Shown here: positions 26,149 to 35,709 of the stretch, one piece after another
Position numbering within the stretch: the stretch's first letter is position 1
How the letters are laid out: every line of letters starts with the position of its first letter
Assembly (NCBI GenBank): GCA_963732375.1
Contig: CAVSZE010000012.1
Coordinates: 372,001 to 436,000 of the forward strand
DNA from: RPQJ01 sp963732375
Lineage (GTDB): Bacteria; Pseudomonadota; Gammaproteobacteria; Steroidobacterales; Steroidobacteraceae
DNA length: 64,000 bases
Direction: 5' to 3'
The notes under the pieces: generated by a model
The model's database searches: none
Seen by the model: only the letters and a program-made list of their open reading frames with translations
Told to the model about the DNA's origin: nothing
Position numbers and translations under genes: made by a program

Positions 26149-26502
26149 TCAGGACGAGGGTCGGCAGGTCACGTCGACGATGACGCGGAACCAGTGACGT
26201 TGAGCCCGGAATACGCTGGAGATCGTCTTGCCTGGATTGATGCTGCGCGTACTGCGTCGCGGCGTCTGCGGCGATGCGTCGAAGTTGAGCACGCAGCGCA
26301 CTCGTGTCGATTCGTTGTTCGTCAGCTTGATGATCAGCATCGAAGTCTGCGGGACCTGCTCGATCTTGACGTCCAGGTCGTTCAGCGTCGGACGAATCTC
26401 GACCGAATAGGTCTGGGCGGACGCGTCGCGGGCGACGAACCCGAGCAGCAGGATGCCGACGATCCAGGTGCAACCGCGATGCCGAGGGACCCGACGTGCC
26501 AT
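26149..26502 (-). CDS. Hypothetical exported protein
   Basis: A 117-residue protein with an N-terminal signal ('WIVGILLLGFVARDASAQ', cleavage likely after A-S-A) and a small beta-rich domain ('YSVEIRPTLNDLDVKIEQV', 'VRCVLNFDASP', 'VIVDVTCRPSS') with two cysteines that could pair. ATG 26502 was chosen because an earlier start lengthens the N-region without benefit. No family recognised. Confidence 0.6.
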   Translation of the reverse strand: MARRVPRHRGCTWIVGILLLGFVARDASAQTYSVEIRPTLNDLDVKIEQVPQTSMLIIKLTNNESTRVRCVLNFDASPQTPRRSTRSINPGKTISSVFRAQRHWFRVIVDVTCRPSS

Positions 26503-26713
26503 GGCAGACTTCTCGTATGTTGGGATCGTCACCCTACGTCACCGTGGCCTCGGCGTCGAGCGAAGGCCGCTCGTTCGAACAGGCGGAACCGTCTGATGTG
26601 TCGCCGTCGAAAACGGCGCGCACCCCGTAACCCCGACCGTGCCAATGACGGATGCCATCTTGACGATCGGGCTCTTCGGCTGAGGGTTCATGGTCTTTAG
26701 TATGGCGCGATGC

Positions 26714-29068
26714 TCAATCGCGAAGCGACTTCATCATTGCGAGGACATTCACCCCGAGGCGTTGCATCGGGGTCAGCTCAGCCAGCAGTTCGGGAATGAA
26801 GCCGCTGAGCGCCTTGGACACCTCGTCGGCGATACGGTCCGCGTTCGGCATGGCGCCGGCGCGCGTCATCAGCCAGCCGAGATAGGTGAAACCGCGCAGC
26901 ATGATGAAGGCGGGGATCAGCTCCTCATGTTCCTTCGACAACTCTCGTTCGGTGCGATAGCCGGCGACGTATTCAGCGAGCAGCGCGTCAAAAAACGGCT
27001 GGTTGACTTGAGGAAACACCGAGGCGGCGACCTCGAACAGGTACCAGCCCCAGCCCGAATCATCAAAGTCGATCAGCCGCAGGTGCTCGCCCTCGACCAG
27101 CACGTTCTCCGGCAGAAAGTCAGCATGAATCAGGCCGTAATTCTCCGGGTCCTTGCCAATCTCCTTGAGCAGGCCGTCGAGCACGATGCGCGCCTTGCGC
27201 ATCAGCGCACGCTGCTCGCGCGTGACCCTGGGATGCTCCCAGAAACGTCCCCACAAGGGCTGTTCGCCCAGCAACCCGGCCTCATCCCAGGCCGGTCGCA
27301 CGAATTCGGCCGGCGGTCGATGCGTCGCGCTGTGCTCGTGCAGACGGCCGGCCAGCGCACCCAGTCGGCGATAGCGCTCCTTGAGTTCCGTCTCGACGCC
27401 GCGCTCCACGCGGCCCAGATTGTCAAAGGGGGTGCCGTCGAGCCATTCGAGCATCGACACCTGGCGCGGTTGCACGACGCGTTCGTGGCCGATGGTCACG
27501 AAGTCCCCGCCGGCAGCGGTCGGTACGACTTTCGGTGTCTCAAGGCAGCCGTCGCGCATCAATGTGCGCATCCAGTCGATCTCCGACTGCAGTTCGGCGT
27601 CGGTGTGATAACCGTGGCGGTGGACGCGCAGCGCATAGCGGCGGCCATCGGCCGCAGTGAGCCTGAAGATGGTGTTCTCACGATGCTTGATGAGCGTGAG
27701 GGGCGCGCCGCTGAGATTCCAGTGTGCGAGCGCCGCTTCGGCCAGGGCGCGCACGCCAGCCAGGACGGGGTCGTCCTCGGATGGATTGCCGCCGGTTATC
27801 AATGCAAACAGGTTGTTCGCGAGCCAGATGCAGGCGTTCTCGAAGCGCCGCAGCACCTCGTCGCAGTAAGCCTGGTCGATGAGCAGGCCGGGCTTGAACT
27901 GGATCACCGATTCATCGAAGCCGGCGCAGATGGCCCAGATACCGTTCTCGTAGAGCGCGCGCATCATGCCCTGGCCGTACTGGCTGTCGGTGAACTTGAG
28001 GCCGATCACCAGCCCCTGCTGGCGGATGTCCTGAAAGAACGGAAAGCGCGGCTTGAGCGCTTCCAGTCCGGCGCGCAGGTATTGGGCGCGTGTGCGCACG
28101 TTGGCCAGCGTTTCCTCGTCCAGACTCATTTCGAGCGCCTTGAGTGCGACGTGGCAGCCAAGGTCGGAACCTCCGAATGTTGACACGTGCCCCCAGCCGT
28201 TTTCACGCAACCAGGCGCCCGCACGCTCGCACATCACCACGGCGGCCATCGGATACAGGCCGCCGGACAGTCCCTTGCCGGTGACGATCATGTCCGGCAC
28301 GACACCGAACGCCTCGACGCCCCAGCGATGACCAGTACGACCCAGGCCCGTTTGCACTTCGTCCGCCGCATACAGCGTTTCGTATTTCGCGCACAGCGCC
28401 TTGACCGCCGGCAGGTAACCCGCCGCCGGCAAGGGAAAGCCGCAGGTTGCGGGGATGGTTTCCATTATCACCAGTGCCACGTCGCCGGCAGCCAGCGCTC
28501 GCGCCATCGCCGGCAAGTCGTTGAACGGCACCTTGACGAATTCGCCGGGATAGTCGCTGTGAAAATAGGCCGCCGCGCTGTCATTGCCCGCCGAACCGGA
28601 GAGGCCGGTGCAACCATGGTAGCCAGCGGCCAGCGACACGACCTTGCGCCGGCCGGTGGCAAAGCGCGCCGACTTGATCGCGACGTCGCAGGCTTCGCTG
28701 CCACTGCTGGTGAGCACCACGTAGCGCAGTTCGCCCGGCATGGCGGCGATCAGCGCCTGCGCCAGCCGCGCCTTCGGCTCCGAGGCAAAGTGATGGTTGC
28801 CGATGTCGCAGCGCGGCGCCTCGCGCTGCAGCACCTCGACCAGTTGCGGGTTGCAGTGACCGAGGTTGAACGTACCACCGTTCAGGTGCAGGTCGAGCAG
28901 TTCGCGTCCATCGACGTCCCAGTAGCGATAACCCTCGCGCCGGTCTGGAACGAAGTCGATGCCTCCGCGGTCCAGGCGCAGCACGCGACCCGGATAGAGG
29001 TGGTCGTGAACAGTCTGCAGGATGTTTCGTTTGCGCTCGGAGGCGGGCTTTTGCAGCTTGAGAGTCAT
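26714..29068 (-). CDS. Class III aminotransferase fused to an APH-type phosphotransferase
   Basis: A 784-residue two-domain protein. Residues ~25-430 are a PLP-dependent class III aminotransferase: 'LTSSGSEACDVAIKSARFAT', 'YAADEVQTGLGRTGHRWG' and the PLP lysine in 'VTGKGLSGGLYPM'. Residues ~450-740 are an APH/choline-kinase-like domain with 'RRYALRVHRHGYH', catalytic loop 'LIHADFLPENVLV' and metal site 'LRLIDFDDSGWGW'. These parts occur together in phospholyase-type enzymes (ethanolamine phosphate or phosphohydroxylysine lyase), usually kinase first. A kinase that makes the phospho-amino alcohol which the PLP domain then cleaves is a reasonable inference. It stands alone with about 450 bases upstream. 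Confidence 0.88.
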   Translation of the reverse strand: MTLKLQKPASERKRNILQTVHDHLYPGRVLRLDRGGIDFVPDRREGYRYWDVDGRELLDLHLNGGTFNLGHCNPQLVEVLQREAPRCDIGNHHFASEPKARLAQALIAAMPGELRYVVLTSSGSEACDVAIKSARFATGRRKVVSLAAGYHGCTGLSGSAGNDSAAAYFHSDYPGEFVKVPFNDLPAMARALAAGDVALVIMETIPATCGFPLPAAGYLPAVKALCAKYETLYAADEVQTGLGRTGHRWGVEAFGVVPDMIVTGKGLSGGLYPMAAVVMCERAGAWLRENGWGHVSTFGGSDLGCHVALKALEMSLDEETLANVRTRAQYLRAGLEALKPRFPFFQDIRQQGLVIGLKFTDSQYGQGMMRALYENGIWAICAGFDESVIQFKPGLLIDQAYCDEVLRRFENACIWLANNLFALITGGNPSEDDPVLAGVRALAEAALAHWNLSGAPLTLIKHRENTIFRLTAADGRRYALRVHRHGYHTDAELQSEIDWMRTLMRDGCLETPKVVPTAAGGDFVTIGHERVVQPRQVSMLEWLDGTPFDNLGRVERGVETELKERYRRLGALAGRLHEHSATHRPPAEFVRPAWDEAGLLGEQPLWGRFWEHPRVTREQRALMRKARIVLDGLLKEIGKDPENYGLIHADFLPENVLVEGEHLRLIDFDDSGWGWYLFEVAASVFPQVNQPFFDALLAEYVAGYRTERELSKEHEELIPAFIMLRGFTYLGWLMTRAGAMPNADRIADEVSKALSGFIPELLAELTPMQRLGVNVLAMMKSLRD

Positions 29069-29524
29069 GGCAGTTCCTACGCTCTTGAACAGGCGCCAAC
29101 GGTTGATCGGATTTCAGGCCGAACCGGCGCCGCAGCCGGACCACGCTGTACGCCCGGGAGTCACGGAGATTCAGCAGGTTACATCATGTGAGAGAGGGCA
29201 ACCGTGGGCGCCCGAGTTGCCCCGCAGACCGGTCATTTGGTCCGTCCTGCTCGTAGCGATCAAAGTTGATGTCTTTGGCCCCAGCGCGCTCGAATGCCCA
29301 GTCACTGGGCGAACAATCATCTGCATGACCAAAGCTAGCGACTCTCGCGCTGCCGCGCTGCTCGAAGTGGCAGCGATCGTCATCGTCGGCATCATGGCGC
29401 CTGGCTGGCTGCGGAGCCTGAAGCAGGGCGTCGGGATGACCTCCCTGGGGCGATGCCGCGTCTTGAGTTGTTCAAAGTCCATCGTATTGGGCGCCTCTTC
29501 CTTCTACGTTTATGGCCCGGAGCG
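29069..29524. other. 456-base intergenic region with a 15-base palindrome
   Basis: The region lies upstream of the fusion enzyme. GCCCAGTCACTGGGC at 29296-29310 has 7-bp perfect arms around one base and could be an operator. A weak forward frame (29325-29528) with a hydrophobic stretch has no clear ribosome-binding site; I do not call it. Confidence 0.4.
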
Positions 29525-30670
29525 CTAAAGCATCTGCGCGCGCGCCACCTGGTCCGGCCGCATCCTCTCCGCCAGCTTGTCGCGTTCCGCTAGTCTTGCG
29601 GTGCGCAGACTTTCATCCAACTCCATGTGTGTGGAAACATCCATCCAGTGGTACGCCAGCACGTCGTCCCGGGGGACGCCGTCACCGTCGCGACATCTCT
29701 CCCCCAGTTGGAACAGGGCAGCCCGTTTCTGCGCATCACTCAATGCGCCGTCCATGGTGGCGAACGCCCGGCGCATGGGCGCATGGAACTTCGCTTCGAC
29801 CAGGTCCGCCCCATTCATCGCGAGCGTCGAGAACTCGTAGGCCGTTACAAGGTCCCTCGTGACCCCGGTGCCTTGCAGGTAACTGACGGCGAGATTGTTC
29901 TGCGCGAGCGGTGACCCACCGGCCGCGGCGAGCCTATACCACTTCACAGCCTCAACCGCGTCCGCTCGGACACCGTTTCCATCGGCATAGATGACTCCGA
30001 GTTCGTACTGCTCTTGTGTGCCGCCATTGTCTGCAGACCTTCGTAGCCACGCCATCGCGGCCGCTTTGTCCTTCTTCACGCCCGTCCCGGTCTGGTACAT
30101 CCCGGCAATGGCGCCCTGCGCCCGGGTATAGCCCTGTTCGGCAGCGAGGCTGTACCACTTGAACGCCTCGGCGACGTCCTTGCGTACGCCGTCGCCGTAG
30201 TAGTACGCCGCCCCCAGTGCGTGCCGGCCGGGCGCGTAGCCCAGGTCCGCGGATTGCTTGGCCAACGCAAACGCCTTGTTGGTATCGATCGGCACGCCGA
30301 ATCCAGTGTTGTAGGCAGTGCCCAGCGCCACTGCGGCATCCGGGTCGCCGGCGTTCGCAAGCGCCTGCCAGTGTCCATACACGAACTCGAAAACGGACGG
30401 CGACGCGCTCGATCGGGCTTTCAACATCCACCTGACCGACTTGTACCGGTCGAAACGAACTCCCAGCCCCGTGTAATAGGCCGCACCGAGAAACAATGCG
30501 GCCCGCATGTCGCCACGATCGGCAAGAGGCTCAAACAACTGGAGGGCGGTCGAATAGTCATGCTTGTCGTAAGCCGCGAGCGCGTCCGCGAAATCGTCGG
30601 CCAGCACGTGCACGGAGAGCAGCAAGGCCGCGCCTGCAACGAACGCAAACTGGATTTTCTTCAGCGACAT
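29525..30670 (-). CDS. Exported Sel1-like repeat protein
   Basis: A 381-residue protein with a signal peptide ('FAFVAGAALLLSVHVLA') and about seven Sel1-type helical repeats, each marked by the A/L-G-x-x-Y-x-x-G-x-G-V core, for example 'LGAAYYTGLGV', 'LGAAYYYGDGV', 'LGVIYADGNGV' and 'LAVSYLQGTGV'. Such alpha/alpha repeats are protein-interaction scaffolds in the periplasm. ATG 30670 follows a strong AGGAGGTGGAAG ribosome-binding site, so that start is favoured over the one 21 bases upstream. Confidence 0.9.
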   Translation of the reverse strand: MSLKKIQFAFVAGAALLLSVHVLADDFADALAAYDKHDYSTALQLFEPLADRGDMRAALFLGAAYYTGLGVRFDRYKSVRWMLKARSSASPSVFEFVYGHWQALANAGDPDAAVALGTAYNTGFGVPIDTNKAFALAKQSADLGYAPGRHALGAAYYYGDGVRKDVAEAFKWYSLAAEQGYTRAQGAIAGMYQTGTGVKKDKAAAMAWLRRSADNGGTQEQYELGVIYADGNGVRADAVEAVKWYRLAAAGGSPLAQNNLAVSYLQGTGVTRDLVTAYEFSTLAMNGADLVEAKFHAPMRRAFATMDGALSDAQKRAALFQLGERCRDGDGVPRDDVLAYHWMDVSTHMELDESLRTARLAERDKLAERMRPDQVARAQML

Positions 30671-31238
30671 CTTCCACCTCCTGCGCCTCATCGCCGCTGC
30701 GCGGCGCGAGGCTCAACGATCGTTCTGCTCGAACAACCTCTCCCAATTTCCCCTCGCCCGATCCGTCGACCCGATTGTGAGACCCCCGCTCTCTTATCCC
30801 CCGGCTACATACCTCGCAACGTCCCACCCGGTGCGACCCATATGTATATGTGTCCCACGACACCCAACGCTCGAATATGGTCCTTCCAGACCACCACTGA
30901 AAACAGTGAGTATTACTTATCCCTTGTTTCTCTTCGGAAGGACGCTGGTGTGCAGCGAAGCACTGGTACAGCCCCGGCATCAGCGAGCCGCAGCCAGTGC
31001 ATTGAACACATCGCTGTTGTCACCGCGCACCAGCGCCCATGGACGTTCATCCGACCCGACGCGCTTGGGGGCAAACACCAGCTTCCCACCTCGGGGGCTC
31101 ACTGCATGAGCAACACCAGCCTTCATTCTCATGGACCGTCTCTATTCTCTCGACGATCCGACAAAGATCGGCGCCTGTGCGTTTCCATGAGTAAGGGGTC
31201 GTGCTACGGTTCCCGTGACACGCAAGAGGGACCCGGCC
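30671..31238. other. 568-base intergenic region
   Basis: It holds the promoters of the divergent Sel1 and amidase genes. CACTG-AAAA-CAGTG near 30.9 kb is a short hairpin. I see no gene here with a supportable start. Confidence 0.45.
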
Positions 31239-32648
31239 ATGACCCACACCGATGCATTGCACTATCGCAGTCTCGCGGCGGTCGCCGCCGACCTTCGCTC
31301 AGGTGTGCTCACTGCAGAGGAAGTGACGCAACAAGCGCTCAACCGCATCTCGGCGCTGGAGCCGCGCCTCCACGCGTTCGCCCAGGTGCGCGCCGAGGCT
31401 GCACTGGTCGAGGCGCGGGCCGCCGACGCGCGCCGGGTCAGCCGGGAACCGCTGGGTCCTCTGCATGGCGTTCCCATCGCCGTCAAGGACCTGTGCGCGA
31501 TGGCAGGCACGACGACGCGCGCCGGGGGTTTCTTTCGCACGCGATTCGGGCCGCTGGACTCGGCGACGGTCGTCGCACGCTTGCAGACCGCCGGGGCAAT
31601 CATCATTGGCAAGACGCAGTTGACCGAAGGCGCCTGGGGCGCACACCACCCTGACATCACGGCCCCGGTCAATCCCTGGGCGCCGGATCACTGGACCGGC
31701 ACATCCTCGAGCGGTTCGGGCGTCAGTGTTGCGGCGGGCCTCGTCTATGGCGCGATCGGCACGGATACGGCTGGTTCGATTCGCTTCCCATCGGCCTGCA
31801 ACCATCTGGTGGGGTTGAAGCCGACCTGGGGCCGAGTCAGCCGTCGCGGCGTGTTCCCTCTATCCGATACTTTTGACCACGTCGGCCCCATGGCACGCAC
31901 CGTGTTGGATGCTGCGCTGATGTTTGCGGCGATCGCCGGGGCGGACCCGCTCGATCCGACCGCTCTGGATGAGCCCGCGGTCGACTGGGTCGGCGCCGCG
32001 CAGGCGGGTACTCTCCGCGGCGTGAAAGTCGGAGTCGACCCGCTCTACTCGCTCGGCGGTCTGGATGAGCCGTCGGCGACGACATTGAAGGGAGCCATTG
32101 CCCTGATGAAAGCCGCGGGCGCCGTGATCGTGGAAGTGTCCATGCCCAGCGTTGGCGAGTTCCTCGAGCGCGCGGTGGCGGCGGCCTTTGTCGAGGCCGC
32201 GATCTCCCACGCGCCGACCTATCCGTCCGAGAAATCCTCGTACAGCGCCGGCTACAGTGCGCTTCTGGACATCGGTCGTTCGACGCCGGCGGCGGACTAC
32301 GCCGCGATTGCCATCTGGCGGCGCGAGTTCCATGGACGACTGTTGCAGATCTTCCGCGCTGTCGACGTGCTGGTAGCGCCCGTGCTTCCGATATCGCCGC
32401 CCACGATCGCCGAAATGGCTGCAATGGTGAACGCCCCTCCGCTGGCCGCAGCGCCGCTGTTGGCTTACACGATACCCTTCAATCTTGCAGGGGTTCCCTC
32501 ATTGACCTTGCCCATGGGGCGAGCGCCGTCCGGCGCACCGCTCGGCTTCCAGCTCATCGGTCCGGATCTTGCCGAGGCCGCGCTCTTGTCGGCCGGGGCT
32601 GCCTATGAGGCCGCCGCCGGCTACACCGCGCACCATCCCTCCATCTGA
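31239..32648 (+). CDS. Amidase (amidase signature family)
   Basis: A 469-residue hydrolase with the Ser-cisSer-Lys triad: lysine in 'GVPIAVKDLCAMAG', cis-serine and nucleophile in 'WTGTSSSGSGVSVAAG' and 'GTDTAGSIRFPSACN'. The C-terminal 'FNLAGVPSLTLPMG' is also canonical. It hydrolyses a carboxamide; substrate not predictable. No GatC/GatB partner is nearby, so it is not the tRNA amidotransferase. ATG 31239 follows AAGAGGGACC. Confidence 0.92.
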   Translation: MTHTDALHYRSLAAVAADLRSGVLTAEEVTQQALNRISALEPRLHAFAQVRAEAALVEARAADARRVSREPLGPLHGVPIAVKDLCAMAGTTTRAGGFFRTRFGPLDSATVVARLQTAGAIIIGKTQLTEGAWGAHHPDITAPVNPWAPDHWTGTSSSGSGVSVAAGLVYGAIGTDTAGSIRFPSACNHLVGLKPTWGRVSRRGVFPLSDTFDHVGPMARTVLDAALMFAAIAGADPLDPTALDEPAVDWVGAAQAGTLRGVKVGVDPLYSLGGLDEPSATTLKGAIALMKAAGAVIVEVSMPSVGEFLERAVAAAFVEAAISHAPTYPSEKSSYSAGYSALLDIGRSTPAADYAAIAIWRREFHGRLLQIFRAVDVLVAPVLPISPPTIAEMAAMVNAPPLAAAPLLAYTIPFNLAGVPSLTLPMGRAPSGAPLGFQLIGPDLAEAALLSAGAAYEAAAGYTAHHPSI

Positions 32649-32708
32649 ACAAACGTCATTGGCGCTGAGCTTCACGAGCGCCCAGTCTGCGTTCCTGCTG
32701 CGCGATCA

Positions 32709-33497
32709 TTACCCGCCCGCTGCCTCGGACGGCAGCAACGGCGCCGTCCCGTCTCCGGCGATACCCGGCGGCGCATTGCTCGGTGTATGTGCCGGGATAC
32801 AGTCCTCCGCGAATCCCTCCGGCAACTCGTTGACCGGCGCGGCGCGCGTCGAATACACGGTCGCGAAGATCGCCACGAACTGCTCCGGTCCATCAATCTC
32901 GATGTCCGAAGTTCCCGTCATCTTGAACACGTCCCAATGAAAGGCTTCGACGTGGTGCGTACCGGGCGAAAGGACGCGCCGGGCAAACTTCCCGGGAGCC
33001 AGCTTGCACTCCTCACCCCCATCGATCGTGAACGTCACCGCCGCATGGGGATTCGCATTGAAGAACGACACGCGAGATTCGGTCTCCGCATCCAGCGTGC
33101 CGTCATCAGGCGTCAAAGTGACGCTCAGGGGGCTGGGGACGAGATCGAACTGCCCACCATTTTTCTCATCGACCGCGGACCATGCCATGCAGATCCAGGG
33201 CAGGACCAGGCACGATGCCACATTGCCGTTCTGTGTCGACCCCGAGACGGTACGCCGCATATACGCCTTCCGGTCCCGATACCCTGGCAGCGACAGGCGG
33301 ACCGTGTAATCGTACTTTCGCTCCAGCTGGATCGTGGCGGGTGTCACACCAGTGACCCCCGATGGCGACACAACGAATCTCGCTCCTGGCGGATCCGAGG
33401 TGACTTCCACATCCTGCTTGACGCCGTTGGCGACGGTCCCGCAGCCGACCAGGCCGGCGACCCCCGCTACCAGCATCAGCTCGCGCATCCCTCGCAT
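32709..33497 (-). CDS. Lipoprotein with PEGA-like N-terminal domain
   Basis: A 262-residue protein with a lipobox ('VAGVAGLVGC'). 'VEVTSDPPGARFVVSPSG', 'GVTPATIQLERKYDYTVRLS' and 'PGYRDRKAYM' are the beta-sandwich repeat of PEGA domains, often found in surface lipoproteins. Then a second beta domain ('AAVTFTIDGGEECKLAPGKF' and 'VLSPGTHHVEAFHW'). No enzymatic motif. Start at ATG 33497 with GGAG 10 bases upstream; a second ATG is 9 bases further on. Confidence 0.7.
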   Translation of the reverse strand: MRGMRELMLVAGVAGLVGCGTVANGVKQDVEVTSDPPGARFVVSPSGVTGVTPATIQLERKYDYTVRLSLPGYRDRKAYMRRTVSGSTQNGNVASCLVLPWICMAWSAVDEKNGGQFDLVPSPLSVTLTPDDGTLDAETESRVSFFNANPHAAVTFTIDGGEECKLAPGKFARRVLSPGTHHVEAFHWDVFKMTGTSDIEIDGPEQFVAIFATVYSTRAAPVNELPEGFAEDCIPAHTPSNAPPGIAGDGTAPLLPSEAAGG

Positions 33498-33690
33498 TTC
33501 ACATCATCTCCGTCACCATTTTCCGGAGACACACTCACGTCTTTCGTCAGCCGTGGTCAGTACATTGGGCATGCGGCCGTTAGCACCGTCGACTGAGTAA
33601 CTCGACTCAATAAATTGACTTCCCCGAACATGTCGCCGCGCACTGGCTCTCATGATCGTAGCGATCATTTCTCCGGCGTCCTCTTGCAAC

Positions 33691-34104
33691 TCATCGCGAC
33701 AAGTCCCGTGCCTCTGTTGGAGAGGGCGTCCCCGGCCCGATGACACCCTTCGGATTCGGACCGAACCGATTTTCCCCGGGCTGACTGTCCAGGCACGCAA
33801 ACACCAGCAGGACGATGTCACCGACGACCGGAATGACGCCGAGCAGCACAAACCAGCCACTGCGATCGGTGTCGTGCAGCCGTCGCACCATCACCGCAAT
33901 ACTCGGAATGATCGTCGCGAGAACGTACAGCCCGCTCAACAATCCGATACCGGCGTTGGCGTTATAGGTGCCGGTGAGGCCGTCCACCGCCGCCAGGACC
34001 AGGTAGACGAGAACGTAGAAAAGCGCGAAGTACCAGTACTCCTTGCGACGGGCTCTACCCTCGAACGTCGCGTACTTCTTCAGCACACCCAGATACCAGT
34101 TCAT
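33691..34104 (-). CDS. DUF805 family inner-membrane protein
   Basis: A 137-residue protein. 'YATFEGRARRKEYWYFALFY' and 'VMVRRLHDTDRSGWFVLLGV' are the defining DUF805 motifs (YhaH/YhaI-like), with four membrane helices. The tail after 'ACLDSQPGENRFGPNPKG' is the usual Gly/Pro stretch. Function unknown. About 110 bases upstream is a perfect 22-base palindrome. Confidence 0.92.
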   Translation of the reverse strand: MNWYLGVLKKYATFEGRARRKEYWYFALFYVLVYLVLAAVDGLTGTYNANAGIGLLSGLYVLATIIPSIAVMVRRLHDTDRSGWFVLLGVIPVVGDIVLLVFACLDSQPGENRFGPNPKGVIGPGTPSPTEARDLSR

Positions 34105-34649
34105 GTCTACCCCCTTGTGTCTGCGCTGCTTCGCCAGCGGCGCTCATATACAGAAGTGCTTCTGCGCCCCTAACCGCCCCATTCCGGCAGGCCCCATCCC
34201 CAGCCCCGACGAAGCACTCATATATATATGAGTGCCTCTGGACCCGAGCGTTTCTTGTGTCTAATTGGACCAGTAAATTGACTATGCAGCAATTGTGGCT
34301 GCGTACTGGCGCTATCGGACGTCTCGCGGACACTCCATTTCTCCGTTCGGCCAGCGCCACGCTTCTTCCGAGCGAACGTCAACGACGCGCGACAGCGGCA
34401 GTCCGCGGTCTCTTTTTCGGCACGTCCGGCACACTGGCGCCGACGAATAGCGTCTGCAGGAAAAACTGCGGCGACTCATCGGTCACACCTGGGAAAGCGC
34501 TCTGAAGCTCATGGGCGAACTTCCCACGGCGAACGAGTAGTCGAACATCCCCCTTCCCAAACTACCTACGGCGCCCCCTCAGCGCGATCGCCATAATCGA
34601 CGAGCGTCTCTTCGGACGCTGCCCGATCCTTGGCCGATCGAGGTTCCCA
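34105..34649. other. 545-base intergenic region
   Basis: A comparatively AT-rich pocket separating the divergent DUF805 and lipoprotein genes. It contains the 22-base palindrome at 34214-34235 and short TATATA stretches, but no supportable gene. Confidence 0.5.
34214..34235. promoter_or_regulatory. Perfect 22-base palindrome (possible operator)
   Basis: The arms GCACTCATATA and TATATGAGTGC are exact inverted complements with no spacer. It lies about 110 bases upstream of the DUF805 gene and 415 bases upstream of the forward lipoprotein gene. The perfect dyad and AT-rich centre suit a dimeric regulator; a terminator is less likely because no gene ends here. Confidence 0.45.
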
Positions 34650-35660
34650 ATGAACCGCTGGTCACTCGTCCCTCTCACCATCGCCGGACTTACTTTCGCC
34701 GGCTGCGGCACCGTGTGGGTCGGTAAGCCGAGTATCGATTTCGAGGCCGCGCGGGCCCGCACCGCCGGAGTCGACGTCAAGTCGATGACTCGAGCCGACG
34801 TGCACGCGCTCCTGGGCGCGCCCTGGCTCGCAAGCGACCCGTTCGGCGTCGAGGTGTACCGGCTGCAGGGCACGCAGCGATTCATCGACTTCTTCATGGT
34901 GATCCCGGTGCCTACGAGCGGCACACTCGAGGTGTACAGCCTCGTGACGTACAGCACCGACGGCAGGGTGAGCGGAACCGCTTCCGACTTCGTCCCAACT
35001 GCCGGGCGGACGATCGTTCTTCGGGCCGGTGGCTTTGAGTTTGTTCACGGGGAGCCTGTCCTGAACAGGCTTCGCGACACACTTTCGGTGTCTCTCGAAC
35101 GCTGGCTGGAGGTTCGAGCCACTCGCCCCGCGCCGACCACCTGCACGTTGCTAGTCGACGGCGACCGGGCCCACCTGGCCGCCCTGGGCGAGGGAGGGAC
35201 CTGCAACTGCACCTCCAAACTTTCTGTGGACGGCGCGAAGCAACGCAACGTGCGCGTGATGGAACTGTCGATCAACCAGTCCGACACGCGAAGTTCCTGC
35301 CAGAACGTTGGGGGATTCTTCCACCCGATCTGGGACCCGGAGAGCGGATCCTGCAGCTTGACACTTGGAGCGCTCGTTCCGTTGACGCTGCCGGCGGGCA
35401 CTCACCAACTGCATTTCACCGCCGGCTTCTACGCCGACGCGACCACCACACTGGACTGCCACGCCGGCGAATTGACGTTTGCAACGCTGGGAGGAACCTT
35501 CACGAGATGTGACAGCCTGAAAAGCCCCGGCCACTCCGACCACGGGACTCCCGCCACGGTGGCCCTGAGTCCGCAGGCCCCCGCCTCGGACGGCGAGCCA
35601 CGCGTGTTCATCTACGACGACGGCACCTGGCTGTACCCTGCGACGTCAGTCGCACCGTAA
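34650..35660 (+). CDS. Lipoprotein, paralogue of the 62.9-kb lipoprotein
   Basis: A 336-residue exported protein with lipobox 'LTIAGLTFAGC'. Its first half contains 'LLGAPWLASDPFGVEVYRLQ' and a later V-T-Y-S-T-D-G-R-V-S stretch, which match the layout of the lipoprotein at 62878-63864 ('QLGGPWIGSDYWRFDLFRM' and 'GYDADGVVSAV'). The second half has several cysteines ('CNCTS', 'SSCQN', 'GSCSL'), probably paired. SmpA/OmlA-like folds share the first motif, but I do not assign that family. Confidence 0.65.
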   Translation: MNRWSLVPLTIAGLTFAGCGTVWVGKPSIDFEAARARTAGVDVKSMTRADVHALLGAPWLASDPFGVEVYRLQGTQRFIDFFMVIPVPTSGTLEVYSLVTYSTDGRVSGTASDFVPTAGRTIVLRAGGFEFVHGEPVLNRLRDTLSVSLERWLEVRATRPAPTTCTLLVDGDRAHLAALGEGGTCNCTSKLSVDGAKQRNVRVMELSINQSDTRSSCQNVGGFFHPIWDPESGSCSLTLGALVPLTLPAGTHQLHFTAGFYADATTTLDCHAGELTFATLGGTFTRCDSLKSPGHSDHGTPATVALSPQAPASDGEPRVFIYDDGTWLYPATSVAP

Positions 35661-35709
35661 TCGCCATTTGACATGCGTTCACTGCTGTGCAATGCGCCGC
35701 GACCACCGC

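Noticed and set aside
29171..29482. Small reverse and forward frames upstream of the fusion enzyme
   Set aside because: No ribosome-binding site, low complexity and no recognisable fold; listed only as intergenic DNA.
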